Source: Combretum micranthum | Lineage: Eukaryota > Streptophyta > Magnoliopsida > Myrtales > Combretaceae | Assembly (NCBI GenBank): GCA_024138025.1 | Contig: JAMXBD010001436.1 | Location: 309,392-373,391 of the forward strand | Reading direction: 5' to 3' | DNA length: 64,000 nt | Shown: one piece after another, positions 11,901 to 23,924 of the stretch | Position numbering within the stretch: the stretch's first letter is position 1 | How the letters are laid out: every line of letters starts with the position of its first letter | Translations under genes and position numbers: made by a program | The notes under the pieces: model-generated | Told to the model about the DNA's origin: nothing | What the model saw: the letters and a program-made list of their open reading frames with translations, nothing else | Databases searched by the model: none

Positions 11901-13649
11901 CATACTCCATTTAAAAGGTTATATACGCACGAATAGGATTAAGAGGGGTGCACAAGCCGGAACGTAGGTGTAAGGGAATACACGATTGCGTACATGTCTA
12001 AAGTATCTTCTCGTGCTCCCATACACAACTAAGAACATGGTCTGTGTACCAGGTTGTTGTATTTTTAAGGCTATTAGATAAAGAGAAACACGGGCAAGAG
12101 CATGAAGTCGTGGTTCTCAAGGCTACAAGTAAGCAATGAGGGACACAAGATAGAACACGAAATTGTGCACTAGCCGTGATCTTTTGAAAAAGATTGGTGT
12201 AAACCCTTAGATTTAACAATAATCTTATAGGCAAACCTTAGAGTCAGTATCAGAATTGAAACCCTAAAGTCAAACTGAGTCAACTCTAAATCCTAGAAAC
12301 CCTAGAATCTATCAAATGAGATTATAGAACCTTAAAATATCATATGAAGTAGGAAAAGATGTAAACCCTAAAAATAAGTCTAGTATAAGGTTATACCCGG
12401 TAGGAGTTTCTAAAACCTTAAGCTTTTCGAACCTTTTCGACAACGGTTTTCATATTCGATCACCAACATGTAAATTAAGGCAAAACAATTCGATAAATAA
12501 TTAATAGTGAAATAATATTAAGCTATCTTTATAAGATCAGATAAAATTTCATCAGCTCATAAAAACATCAATTTTAACACTTATACATATATTTTACTTT
12601 TTATTGGTAAACAATTTATCATTTCAATTATTATTCATTACTATTTACTACTATTCATTTTAATTACTTTTGTCTCTATTTTTACAAACCTACTCTTACA
12701 ACACTTTAACCCATTCTTACACCACATCAAATCTATCTTACTTTATATCACTTTTCTTGATCTTCTCTCTCTGTTCTTTTTCTTTTTAATTTCCTTTCTC
12801 TCTCTCCCTTCTTTGTCCATGTATTGGCCCTTTCTCCTTCTCTCTTTATTTCATTTATTTTTCATGCTTTAATCCTCTCATTTTTCCTCTATCAATACTC
12901 ATTACTATCATTTTCTTCACAATATACATCCCTCTCATTACTTAAGTGCTCTCATTTTTCTCTCAAGCAAATTTCTCTACCAACAAACACCACCACCCCA
13001 CTATCACTCCCTCCTCCGTCTCTCTCTCTCTCTCTTGATGCTCCTCTCCCTTTAGCCACATACGTAATTTCTTACTTCATTTTTGGTAAACACCTTATAC
13101 ACTATCTTCATATTATGATCATGTAAACACTCATGCAAGAATTCTTAAACAAAATTCCTGATGATGCTCAAAGTTAAGGATGGAAATGCATGAATATCAT
13201 ACATGTCTCAAACTTTGTTTCATTTATGATTATTTATGTATATGTTAACTAATATAACTTTTATATAACTATTTATTTGTATAAGTATATATATATATAT
13301 ATATAATTTTTAAAGCGCTTATTATTCACCAAACTAACCTTTTATTTTATGTTATTTACCTTAGGCAATTTGTTTATTTCATGTTTTTTAGACGTCTCCT
13401 TAATTAAAGCGTCAGAATTGTCCATTTTTAAGTCTAACCAAAAGAGGACTTGTCCATTTCTAAGTCTTAGGGAGTCTTGTCCAAATTCTAAGACTCCTAT
13501 TTTAATTCATTTCATCTTGTTGCAATTTATCTTACATGGTGACTGGATTATTTTAAGTCCTAGAGAGCATTGATTATGAGCTGAGACTCCCATGGTTATT
13601 TTTGCTACCTTTATATTTCTATTATTAACTTTGCCAACATTTCACTTTA
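11901..13649. other. Gene-poor spacer, pyrimidine-rich in part
   Basis: 12700-13060 is strongly CT-rich with runs of TCTC. The longest frame there (12824-13126) merely mirrors that composition. (TA)n lies at 13286-13305. No exon or element end is supported. Confidence 0.4.
13286..13305. repeat. (TA)n microsatellite
   Basis: About 10 TA dinucleotides. Confidence 0.9.
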
Positions 13650-14166
13650 TGAAATGATCTAGACACCAATCATAAGAAATAAAAAAAAATCAAATGAAGT
13701 CGATGGGAACCAATTAAATCACATATGAATTTAAACAACTAAAGTTTTTTTCAAAATTCTAAATTAATCTTAAACTGAGACCCAAAATTTTGAAAATTCA
13801 AAGATAATTTAAAAATCGAAACAAAGTAAAGTAGAATTCAGTAATGGTTCTTTAGAATGAAAATTTTTGTAAGAAAAATCAAAACGATGTTGTTAAAAGT
13901 TTTAATTTTGCAAAATCACGATTTACCCATAACTGGGAACTCATGCATATTAAAAATTAAAAATTGTAAATAAATTAGACTTGGTTGATATATTTAATCA
14001 TTATTATCCCAAGAAGTTAATTTAAAACTCTAAACTGTTTAAAACAAGCTAAGGTCTTGCATATGTAAGATTTAAATGCACTGGATTGTGCCATGTGACA
14101 AAAACTCTAAAATGAGGTCTTTTTCCCTCTATCTAAAACCCTATAACCCCTACCCCACTAGCCCCA

Positions 14167-14174
14167 TATAAATA
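14167..14174 (+). promoter_or_regulatory. TATA box conserved between the two family A copies
   Basis: TATAAATA within CCCATATAAATAG. The inverted copy has TATAAATA at 24573-24580 on the minus strand at the matching place, even though the surrounding sequence has diverged. Confidence 0.5.
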
Positions 14175-14520
14175 GTCATTTTCATTTCTACCTTTTTCCT
14201 TTTAGCAAACCCTTTCAAAACCTGAGATAAGGTTCTCTAAAACCCTGAATTCATCTTAGTGCTAAATATATGGGATTAGTAAAAATGTAGCACTAATTAG
14301 CTTATATGGTGTCTTTACATGAGGAAAATGGAGATGATGAAGTAGTGTTAAAAGAGGAAGAAGACCCATCATCACAACAAAATTCGTGTTAAGGTAAGCA
14401 TGAGATTTTAAGATATCATAATGTGATTATTTTGGTATTTTAAGCATGAAAACTAACTTAGGTGAGTTAATACATATTTGAGGTGTCAAGAAATCAAGTT
14501 GTTGAGTGATTTTTGAAGTC

Positions 14521-14674
14521 TTAAATCCCTAATAAGTGTCAAAAGATCCATATTCTTTATGCTTATTTGGATAAATTTATTATGTAATTTTTGTGATTTA
14601 AATCCCTAATAAGTGTCAAAAGATCCATATTCTTTATGCTTATTTGGATACATTTATTATGTAATTTTTGTGAT
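14521..14674 (+). repeat. 77-bp perfect-length tandem duplication
   Basis: The unit starting TTAAATCCCTAATAAGTGTC at 14521 repeats at 14598 with one substitution (ATAAATTT against ATACATTT). The near identity marks a recent local duplication. Confidence 0.95.
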
Positions 14675-16389
14675 TTAATCAAGAAAAGGACATTTATTTT
14701 GTTAAATATTGATTTCAGGTCTTGAAGAGCTCATTATGACAATTTAAGAAAAATGAAAGCAAATGGAGCAAGTTTAGGCCGGTTTCCATAAGAAAGAAGG
14801 CTTTACTTTTCAGCCCTCCCTTCAGTACAACCAAGGATAAAATAGGGAAGGATGAAATCAGCAAGCTATAAAACCTCATCTTGTCTTCATTTTATGCATC
14901 CCATTGAGAACCAATCTAGTAGCATAGAAAAATAGAATAGAATAACACAATAGAAAGACTAGAGAATATTAGAAACATTCTGCTATAAAGAGAGAACTTA
15001 GAGGGAGAACTTAATAGATTTTTAGGGTTTCACAGCAACTTTGTGTTTTATTGTTTCAATTTATCAAGCATTACAGTTTTTTATTGATCTATCTCATTAT
15101 GGGTTTTAACGATTTCTCTGAATCGTTGATTTATCTTGTTATATTCATAGAGGAGTAGTTGATTTTGCTTGGGTTTGTGGATCCTTGGGTTAATTTCATG
15201 TAACTCTGTTGTGCTTATTTTAAATACGTGTTGTATTGAATTCAATAGCTTTGAGCTTAATATATCTTGAATATGTATAGTGAACGATATGGGTTCAAGT
15301 CTGATTTCGTTAAAATAGGCTAAGAGGTCATTTTAACAAATAGATATAGGCCATTGATGAGTTTGATCCTAAATACCTTGAGAGAGGAAGGGTGAAAACC
15401 TTCTGTTGCTTGTTTTGAAATTCATTAGGTTGATTTCTAAAAAAAAGGATTCTTCTTCCTTATGTGGATCTAGACCGATGATAACTTGTGAAGAGATTCC
15501 GATAGTATGGTCTAGATTTAGAGTTTTTAACTTTAAGAGAGGCATTAATTTACATTAGTGAATCCCATAGTTCAATAATCAACACAACTTACTGAGAAAA
15601 TCTTGAGTTACATGAGTAGACCTAAGAAAAACATGACCCAACGAATCTTGTGAATTGATTTGTCTTTAGTCTTGCATGCTTATTGTGAAATATGTTGCTT
15701 GCTGATGTTTATTAGTTTAGGATTAGCTTAGTTCTTAGTTGATAAATTTTTTTCCCTGTTTTGTTTAGGCTAAATAATAGGAAAAAGAAGGAGTAGAATA
15801 CTCACCAGCTTTCCCATGTAATACGACCTAGATCTTCAACTATACTACATTCGAAAAGTACGCTCGCATTTTGTTGAGACTATGGTTAGAAAAAGATTTA
15901 AAAAAAAATTACAAATTTAAAACTTTGTTGGAACAAACCAATCCCCTTCCTAGTTGATGCAAGTGAAAACTATTGTTTGGAGCAAGGTAAGACATCAAAA
16001 CTAACTTATTTTCATGAGATTATGATAGTTTTAAGTTGGGTATGCTACAATAGTGTTAAATGGTGTTTTGGGTATGATTTGAAGGTTGGATTTTGTTGAA
16101 ATTAGTTACGAGTGATAGATTTTGGTGTAATTGATGTTAAAGGAAGTAAAATGAAGGGTTATGGATGACATATTTTGGAAATTTCAGAGAAAAGATGATA
16201 TTTTTGGTGGTTGTTGTCAAAACTAGAAGTTTACGCTTTCATCTTTGATCAAACGTGTTTTAACAAATGAATAATGAACATGTAGGATACTAGACTTGAA
16301 TATGGCCATATAATACTTTAAGATTAGCAAAATTTGTTCTAAAACATGTTTTTGACAATAATAATAAGTATAGGTTGAAGTAGCACAAA

Positions 16390-16695
16390 CCCAGAAAAGC
16401 ATGATAGGAATACGAAGGGATACGTGCAGTCGTGTTTCCTTCATGCTTCTCTCTGTTTCAAAAATGCATTGAAGCCTAGAACAACAGGAGGGGATACATG
16501 CAATTGTGCTCCCTTATGCTTCTCTTTGTTCTTGAAAATGCTTGAAACCTAGAAGAACACAAGGAGATGCATGTAGCCATGTTCCCCCTGTGCTTCTCTC
16601 TATTATAGAAATACTTTGAAGCCCAAAAGAACATGGAGAGATATATGCAGTCACGTTTCCCCATACTTCTCTTTGATCCCTAAACAAATAACGAA
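16390..16695 (+). repeat. Degenerate ~72-bp tandem repeat, about four units
   Basis: Each unit has the form 'gaagcctagaagaaca ... atgcatg..gt..tgtt.ccc..tgcttctct.tgtt...aaaatgctt'. Units begin near 16390, 16472, 16547 and 16619. The open minus-strand frames over the block are a by-product of the repeat. A related, more decayed repetition lies in the inverted family A copy (about 21030-21300). Confidence 0.7.
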
Positions 16696-17500
16696 CACGC
16701 TTGAAACAAACTAACATATCTAGTCTTGTACTAGAACATAGGGTGATACATCTTGCATGTACTAGTCATGCTATTTTCCAGCCCTTTCATAACTTTGCAA
16801 ATTTTCGCTCAAATCACACGAAACTTGACCCGATTCTTCCTTTAAACTTAAGTAAACCTTTCAAGACCTTCAAAATACAAATTTAACAAGTGATCATACC
16901 CCATTCACAACGTATATCACCCAAACACTTGAGTCTAAAATGCCTCGCAAACTAAGTAATTCAACTTAATAATTGGAATAGGATTCTAAGGACTATATGG
17001 ATTAGTAAACTTTGGGAATCAATTCTTGAAAAGTCAAGAATCAATATCCACAAAAGTATATTCCACTAAGGGTTAGTTAACCTAAGCCCCAAAACCAACC
17101 CGAACTTACGTAATTAATTAGATAACATAGCTAAATGAAACAAATGACCCTTTAAACATTATCTTTATGTAGATATGGTTAAACTAAAGCGACTTAGATG
17201 TAACAAACAATACAAATAAAATAAAGGTAGTGAATCTTGAACTAATTCCCAATTTCAATAATGAACAGTTGTTAAATATCAAGCTTAGAAAGAAATTTGA
17301 AAGCTCAAGCCAATTGAAAAGTATGCAGTAATTGTGTGTTGCTTACTAAGATAGTATTAATAATCGAACTAAGAATTTAAACTCAGCTTAATTGATTATT
17401 GGCTGCTGCTTGGCCACTTACTCCAAAAGAGGTACCCCTAAACTAGGTTGCAAGCCTAATTGCAACTTCAAAATGATACAATAATTGTAAGCGCCTAGAC

Positions 17501-20500
17501 CCCCCACGAAGTATGTAGTAAGGATAGGTACGTAGTTTATAGAGGATTTTCCGAAACCAGATGATTAATTAGGAGCTAGTGCAAAGTTGCAATGGAGTTA
17601 TGCGAGGGTATGTGCTCTAGCATAAAATGTCATAATGGATTGTGCTCATTAATGAATGTTTGTGTGGAATTAACCATACAAGACTACTTCTTTTTTTTTT
17701 TTTTTTTGTACGTGTTTGTATTTCTAGGATGCTAGCAATACTTATTTATTAACCTAAAACTTAATTAAACTTAATTTGTGCTTGTTGCAGTAGCTTAAGT
17801 GTGTATGACATGTGTGTGTATGTTTGATTATTGTGTACTGGGCTTCGTCGCTCACTTTTCATTATTTTAGTATTGAAGGATGATCACTTCATGGACCTTC
17901 ATTATGAATCCATGGGTTTCAAGACCGATGAGTTTAGAGAGTGACGTAGATGAGGAGAGAGCCATATGAACCTTGAGAAAATTATTTGAATAGTCATGTT
18001 TCTATTTTAAGGAGTGATTGTAGACTTGAAGCTATTTTACTACTTTTGAGTCAAGTGCCAAACTTTGTAATCGGGTTGAGTATAGCTCCCCTTTTATGGC
18101 CACTTTCTTAAATTTTTTAGACTTTAAATTTTCGTTTTACTCTTTCTTAAAACACTTTTCTACATGTTGGTATAATGGTTTCTAAATTGTTGGTTAGTAT
18201 AATGGTTTTAAAATTGTTGGTAAATCATCTTTCAATGCATTATGGCTTTATTAAAGATCCTAATCATGATTTCACAACTAAAATTTGATTAGCAAACTCA
18301 CCTAGTTGTCAAAAGCTTTATAGATATCACTTGGAAGCAATGTGTGTGGCAAAACTGCTACATCCTTACACACCTTAAGGGTTGAGTCATTTCACATTAA
18401 GTTCATTTTTGTCATATTAATATTTTTGAGGTAAGTGTTATGTTTATAAACATAAGTGCACATAATGACATTGATATAATGCTAAAGTAAATTTCCCATA
18501 CCCAATATGTTGACAATTCTTTGTTCTTCAAAATATTTTCTAAAAATTTATTTTCAATACTCAGGAAAACCTTTGTAAAAAGAAAAAAAAAACATTTGAA
18601 GACAAAACCAATTTCCTATTTTCCTATAAATGTTGAGACACAGGCATGAATCTTAGAGTAGTTACAATTTGCAATTCTTTCTTGAAAACACATAAAAATC
18701 AATGTTTTGGCAAATAAACTTTCAAATAAAAAATTTTGTTTGAATAAAATAAAGTATAACACTTTACTTCAAGCTTGAATCTTGCATTATAAGTCTCAAG
18801 AAATAAATTTCACTGCAAAGTTTTTCAAGTTATTTCCATGAGCCTAAATTTTCCAAACTTGTTATAAAGACTATTTAATAAAAATTCTCTTTTGAGCAAC
18901 ATCACTAAGACCATGTATGTGCTATGAGTTATTGAGTTTTTAATTGTGTTCAACTGTAGAAATAACAAATATACTTGTGTTAGAGAGTCTATAAAGGAAT
19001 AAACTTGCAAAATGTGTCAACATGAACTTAATTACAAATATGGGCATGATCCAATCCTAGGAATTCCAAAACCTAAATAACCCTAAACGTTTGAAATAAC
19101 CTTAAAAATGTATCCAGCATCTAAAGTAGGTAGAAATCGATTACTTATATGCGAAAATTGGAATTAAAATAAGGAAATTAGGGTTGTTTTAAGGTTTAAC
19201 TTAGTAACCAAGAAATTTACCACGAATGGAGTTGATAGAGTTAGAAAATTGATTAAGACTAATATGAAATATTTATTCCAAGTATTTCTTTTGTCTAGGT
19301 GATAAGAACTTCAAGGCCTATTTCTTGAAGAACTATTTTGATTTAGATGATTTCCAATATCTGAGTGAGTTTATCTCTTGCTTTACATATCTTGGTTGTA
19401 CTTGTAGAATAGAGTACTAGAATATATGAAAAAGATAAAAATGGATCATCAGGGGATCATGACTGTGCTTCATTATGCTTGATATAAAAAATATAAGTAT
19501 ATCGAAACTTGAATTGTTGATTAATGCATTGTATTTCCATTACCATTTTTTTGTGTATGTGATTATCTTGATGGTCACCCTTAAAATGGAAAGTAACTTG
19601 GTTGGAAACAAATAAATAAATTTTCTCATACGTAGCATGAAGTCGATTCATATTATTTTCACTACTACTTCTATGCATGGGACTAGATAGGCAAGGTGCC
19701 TTGCTTCAATATGAGGAACTGCTTTGTTCAAGGAATATGGCCTCATGAAGGAGCCTCGTTAGATCGATTGCTTTAGGCAAGAAGCCTAAGAACTAGTAAT
19801 GTTGGCTGGTAAGAACCTAAAGTCTACTAAAATTGATGGCAGCATAGGCCTAGGGTTGGTAGGAACCTGAAGTCTACCAAAAATGATTGTCATATGGGCC
19901 TTTTATATTCAAAGCATTCCCTAACCCATAATATGGAGGGTATAAATCCATTATACATATGGTTTCTAGTTGATCATATGGATACTACATGGAATATGTT
20001 TTGGTTAACAAACTTAGTTGATAATATTTATGTGTGTGGATATGTTATTACGAGAGTTTACTTACTAAGCAAGTTGCGCTTATACTTCTATAGATATCTT
20101 TTGATGCAAGCATATCTTTGGCTACATCCTAAGGGGATCTTTCCTCAAGTAAAGACTACTGTGATTGGAGGAGTCTCTGAAGGAAGTTTACAAGAAGTTT
20201 ATAGGCATAGACTTCCATAGGAGTCTCCTTCCATGGTTCTTTACTTCTTTTGAAATAGAAATGAGTACTTTTGGAAAGACTTGATGATTTGACATGGGTA
20301 TGCCCCTTTGCGTTGTAAGAATTTGATCATTTGAAGCTATATATATATATATATATATTTATGTTTAGACATTCTTGTGCTATTTATTACTATCTTCTTG
20401 AATTACATCACTCCACTGGCATCTCTTATTGTCGTGAAAATACACATTACGCATCATATCTAAGCTTTTGCATGACTAAGGTAATCATTTCTAAGACTTA

Positions 20501-20559
20501 ATATTATGTGCGGAAGACTATCACATTTAGAGTACCTTTTAGGGTGTGATAATTGGTGA
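17501..20559. other. Repeat-derived spacer, possible LTR remnants
   Basis: ACTGGGCTTCGTCGCTCAC at about 17837-17855 resembles a block common near the 3' end of long chromovirus LTRs, and this could be the tail of family A copy 1. A two-unit ~52-bp tandem (GGTAAGAACCTAAAGTCTAC and GGTAGGAACCTGAAGTCTAC) lies at about 19802-19903, and (TA)n at 20339-20358. The frame at 19894-20220 has no recognisable domain. Confidence 0.35.
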
Positions 20560-23107
20560 GAAGGCTAGAGGGATGCACAAAGCCACGTATCGACTGTGTA
20601 CTTCTAAGTTTGTCATTTGTTTAATTTAACTAAGCTACTCAATTAAGTAGGTTAGGGTTAGTTTATGGTTTAGGTCAACCAACCCTTAGTGGTTATACTT
20701 TTGAGGCTTTTACTTCTTGGACTTCTAAGAATTGATTCCTATAGTCCATTAGTCCCTATATAATCCTTAGTATCCTATTCTAGGTATAAAGTATGAATTA
20801 CTTTAATTAGTTCAAGCGAGACTTATGACTTTAATGTAATTGCTTGATGTGCACTTTTAAATAAGGTATCATTGCTTGTTAAATTTGCTTTATGGAGTCT
20901 TCACGGTGTTATTCAAGCTTAAAGCAAGAATCATATCAAGTTTTTTTCGAGTTGAATAAAGATTGATAAAGTTATAAGAGGGTTGGAAAAAGTACACAGG
21001 TAGTCTACATGCAAGGGTATTAGGCCTTGTTATTTTACACAGCCATATATATTAGCCCATGTATTAGCCTTAGACCACTTGGTTTTGTGGTCATAAAGGT
21101 ACATTGGATGGTAAATGAAGCTGTGTATCCCCAATGTTTTTCTAGAAAACATTAAGCTTAAGATCAAAGTGATACATGGTTTGATATCGATCCCGTGTAT
21201 TGGTTGTGTTCTTTTGGAAAACTAAGTTATTTCACATTTTTTGGGTCAAAAGGTTACATGTCTTGATCTACAAGCTTGTGTATTGACTATGTTCTTCTGA
21301 ATTTTCATTATTTTAAACTTAAACTCGGGTTTTTCAACAAAAGGAGTCTTTAGACAACCTCTTTAAGGGGTAGACAATTATGTTCAAATCCTAAATTTTG
21401 CCTATTGTGACTCTTTACTTCATAGAAACATGTTTAATTAAAGTTTGAAGGTTTAAAACACTTAAATGATAGCAATCCCCAAGTTCTCTAAAGTTTTTCT
21501 ATAACTTTTGGAACTTCTATGCATGGACTCTTCATTTTGCAACTCTAACATCATCTGCAATAAAATCCTACTCCTAAAACATGCTTAATCCCCAATACAA
21601 GGAGTTAGTTTCAAAGTCTTACCTTACTTAGTAATCTTCTTTGTTTACATAAGTTGGAAGAGGCATTTTTAAGCTCCAAAATCATTCAAAAACTCGATTT
21701 CTTGACATCTCAAACATGTATTAACCCACCCAAGTTAGTTATCATGCTTAAAATGCTAAAATACTCATATTACAACATATTAAAATCTCATGCTTACCTT
21801 GATACAAATTGTGTTGTGATGGTAGGTCTCCTTCCTCTTCTAACACTACTTCATTCTCCCTCTTTACTCAAATGAAAGGCATCATATTACCTAGTTAGTG
21901 CAAAGCATTTGCTAATTAAATTATTAGACATTAAGAAGGTGTCGAGCCTGGATTTTTTCCACTATTCTTAATCTGGTTCATTTCTCCTAACCCGATTCAC
22001 ATTAAACCCAAACCCATTTAACATGAATCCTCGACTAGGGGTTAAGAGAAATTTTCATTTTTGAAAATGATTTAGAGTCGCCACCCGATATAAATCGGGA
22101 AAAAATAAAAGCTAGGATCAATGGGTCGGTTGATCCTAACTTAGCTACTAGTCTGCGAAAAAATTTGATTTAAAAAAAATCAATTTTTAAAACCAGATAT
22201 CATGGATTCGGGGCTAACCTATTAAAACCAAATTGGTTACCACTTTTGGAATTTTAAACTTATGATCTATCCTTTTCATGCTCAAAAAAAAAAAAATCAA
22301 ATAATATATTACATAACAAATATTTACAAGTCAAATCATTTATTTTTATTTTATGTGCTTTTCTTCATTTTTATTTTTATTATTTTTTAGAACATAAACA
22401 TCAACAAAATATCTTATATTTACAAAATATTTATTCACAATATTAAAAAAAAAAACATTTTTTTTCATTTTTTAATGTCGCCCGCAGGTGCCTACGTACT
22501 CGCTAATCGAGATCAGACAAAACGTAGTTCTTTTAAAAAAGAACTTAATTTGTTAATCAATTTTAATTTTTGAACTATTCTCAATTTAAGTTCATTAAAT
22601 TTTAAATTTTTTTTGTGAAAACCATTTTTGATGATCCTATGATTTAATCAATTGATTTTTATTTTATGAAAACATATTTTTCTAAGTCCAAAAATCATTT
22701 TTTTTATTTTGTTCTTTGGAAAATCCAATTTTATTATTTTTATTTATTTTTTATTATTTTTAAAAAAAAATCATCACATAAATTCACAATGTATTCAGAA
22801 TAATTTACAATATATTAAAAATATTTTTCATGCATTAAATACACATTTCTAAAAGCAATTTATGTATAAACATATACTAAAAAATATCCAAAAAATATCA
22901 AAAATATAAAAAAAAAATATAAATTTATATAAAAAATAATTATTTTTATTTTTCTGGATTTTTCTGTATTTTTCTAAATTTTTTATGAATTTTTATAATT
23001 TTTTTACTATTTTTTGCTATTTTTTATTATTTTCTGAAATTAATTATATAATAAACTATTAATAAAATAATGCGGATTAACCTGGACCATCGGATGAAGC
23101 GGACGAG

Positions 23108-23430
23108 ATCTGGAGCGTCGATCGCGCTGACCGATCTGGATCGTCTGATCTTGTTGACTCGATCTGAGCCGTCTGATCGCTTGATGAAATCTGGGCCGTC
23201 TGATCGCTTGATTAAATCTGGATCGTCTGATCGCTTGATGAAATCTGGATCCTCTGATCGCTTGATTGAATCTGGGGCCATCTGATCGCTTGATGAAATC
23301 TGGCCGTCTGATCGCTTGATGAAATCTGGCCGTCTGATCGCTTGATGAAATCTGGGCCGTTGATCTGCTTGATCAAATCTGGACCGTCTGATCTGCCTGA
23401 TGAAATTGGACCGTCTGATCAGAGTTGACC
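23108..23430. repeat. Minisatellite, about 12 units of 25-28 bp
   Basis: Units of the form ATCTGG.CCGTCTGATCGCTTGATGAA repeat about 12 times; the central ones are nearly identical and the outer ones decayed. It lies inside the solo LTR just downstream (minus strand) of a GC-rich segment. The repetitive open frames on both strands (RSD.., KRSD..) are artefacts of the unit length. Confidence 0.9.
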
Positions 23431-23916
23431 GTTGACCGATGACCGACCGGGTTGGATTCGGATCTTCGGGTCGGATCTCGGAGCTCCTGCGGGGTGAAGA
23501 AGACGATGACGCGACTTTTCGGGGCGGATTCCGGCGGCTCCGGTGGTCCTCTGCGGCTGGAAGCTTTGTCGGCCCGACTCCTGCTGCGACGGCGCGTACT
23601 TTGGTGGTGGTGGCGTTTCACTCAGAACGGCGGCAAGGGGAAGCTCCGGTGGTGGTTGTACGGCGGCATTTGAAGAACAAAATAAAAAAAAAAATTCAGA
23701 GAGAAATTCGATCAATTTGATCAAATCCAAGCACACTAAAACATCCAAATCAAGTTTCTAACATTGTTAAAACACTCAATTTGGATTAAATCTGATCCAA
23801 TCAATTCGAATTTGAAAAATTCGAATTCTATACCCTAAATTCGAGAATTTCGAATTGGCTTTGCTATGTATGTGTTCTTCTGAAATTGACTTGTGCATTT
23901 TGCTCCTAGGACCTCC

Positions 23917-23924
23917 TATTTATA
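23917..23924 (-). promoter_or_regulatory. TATA box of the solo LTR
   Basis: The minus strand reads CTATAAATAGGAGGTCCTAGG about 570 bp inside the LTR's 5' end, as expected at a U3/R boundary. It could still drive transcription toward lower coordinates. Confidence 0.6.

Larger units (their letters stand above)
13650..17500 (+). mobile_element. Repeat family A, copy 1: promoter-bearing repeat, possibly a long LTR
   Basis: Large segments align in order with the reverse complement of 25100-20560: 13650-14260, 14270-14525, roughly 15980-16060, and 16700-17150. Conserved landmarks include a TATA box (TATAAATA, 14167-14174), the block AAGGTTCTCTAAAAC downstream of it, and an exon-like acidic stretch followed by a splice-donor-like G|GTAAGCATGAGATTTTAA near 14395. 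About 1.3-1.4 kb (roughly 14680-15960) is absent from copy 2 and looks like a later insertion. The TATA-plus-leader layout suggests a retrotransposon LTR, perhaps of the Tekay/Del type, but I cannot define TG..CA ends. An old captured promoter and first exon is an alternative. Confidence 0.55.

Noticed and set aside
12824..13126. 100-codon open frame on the plus strand
   Set aside because: It lies in CT-rich DNA and encodes mostly Ser/Leu/Pro/Phe; no domain, no splice context, composition explains it.
19894..20220. 108-codon open frame
   Set aside because: No recognisable domain; it lies among repeat remnants and lacks supporting splice or promoter signals.
23373..23761. Overlapping open frames on both strands in GC-rich DNA
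   Set aside because: They fall inside the solo LTR next to its minisatellite; four frames are open at once, as expected from base composition, and none resembles a gene.
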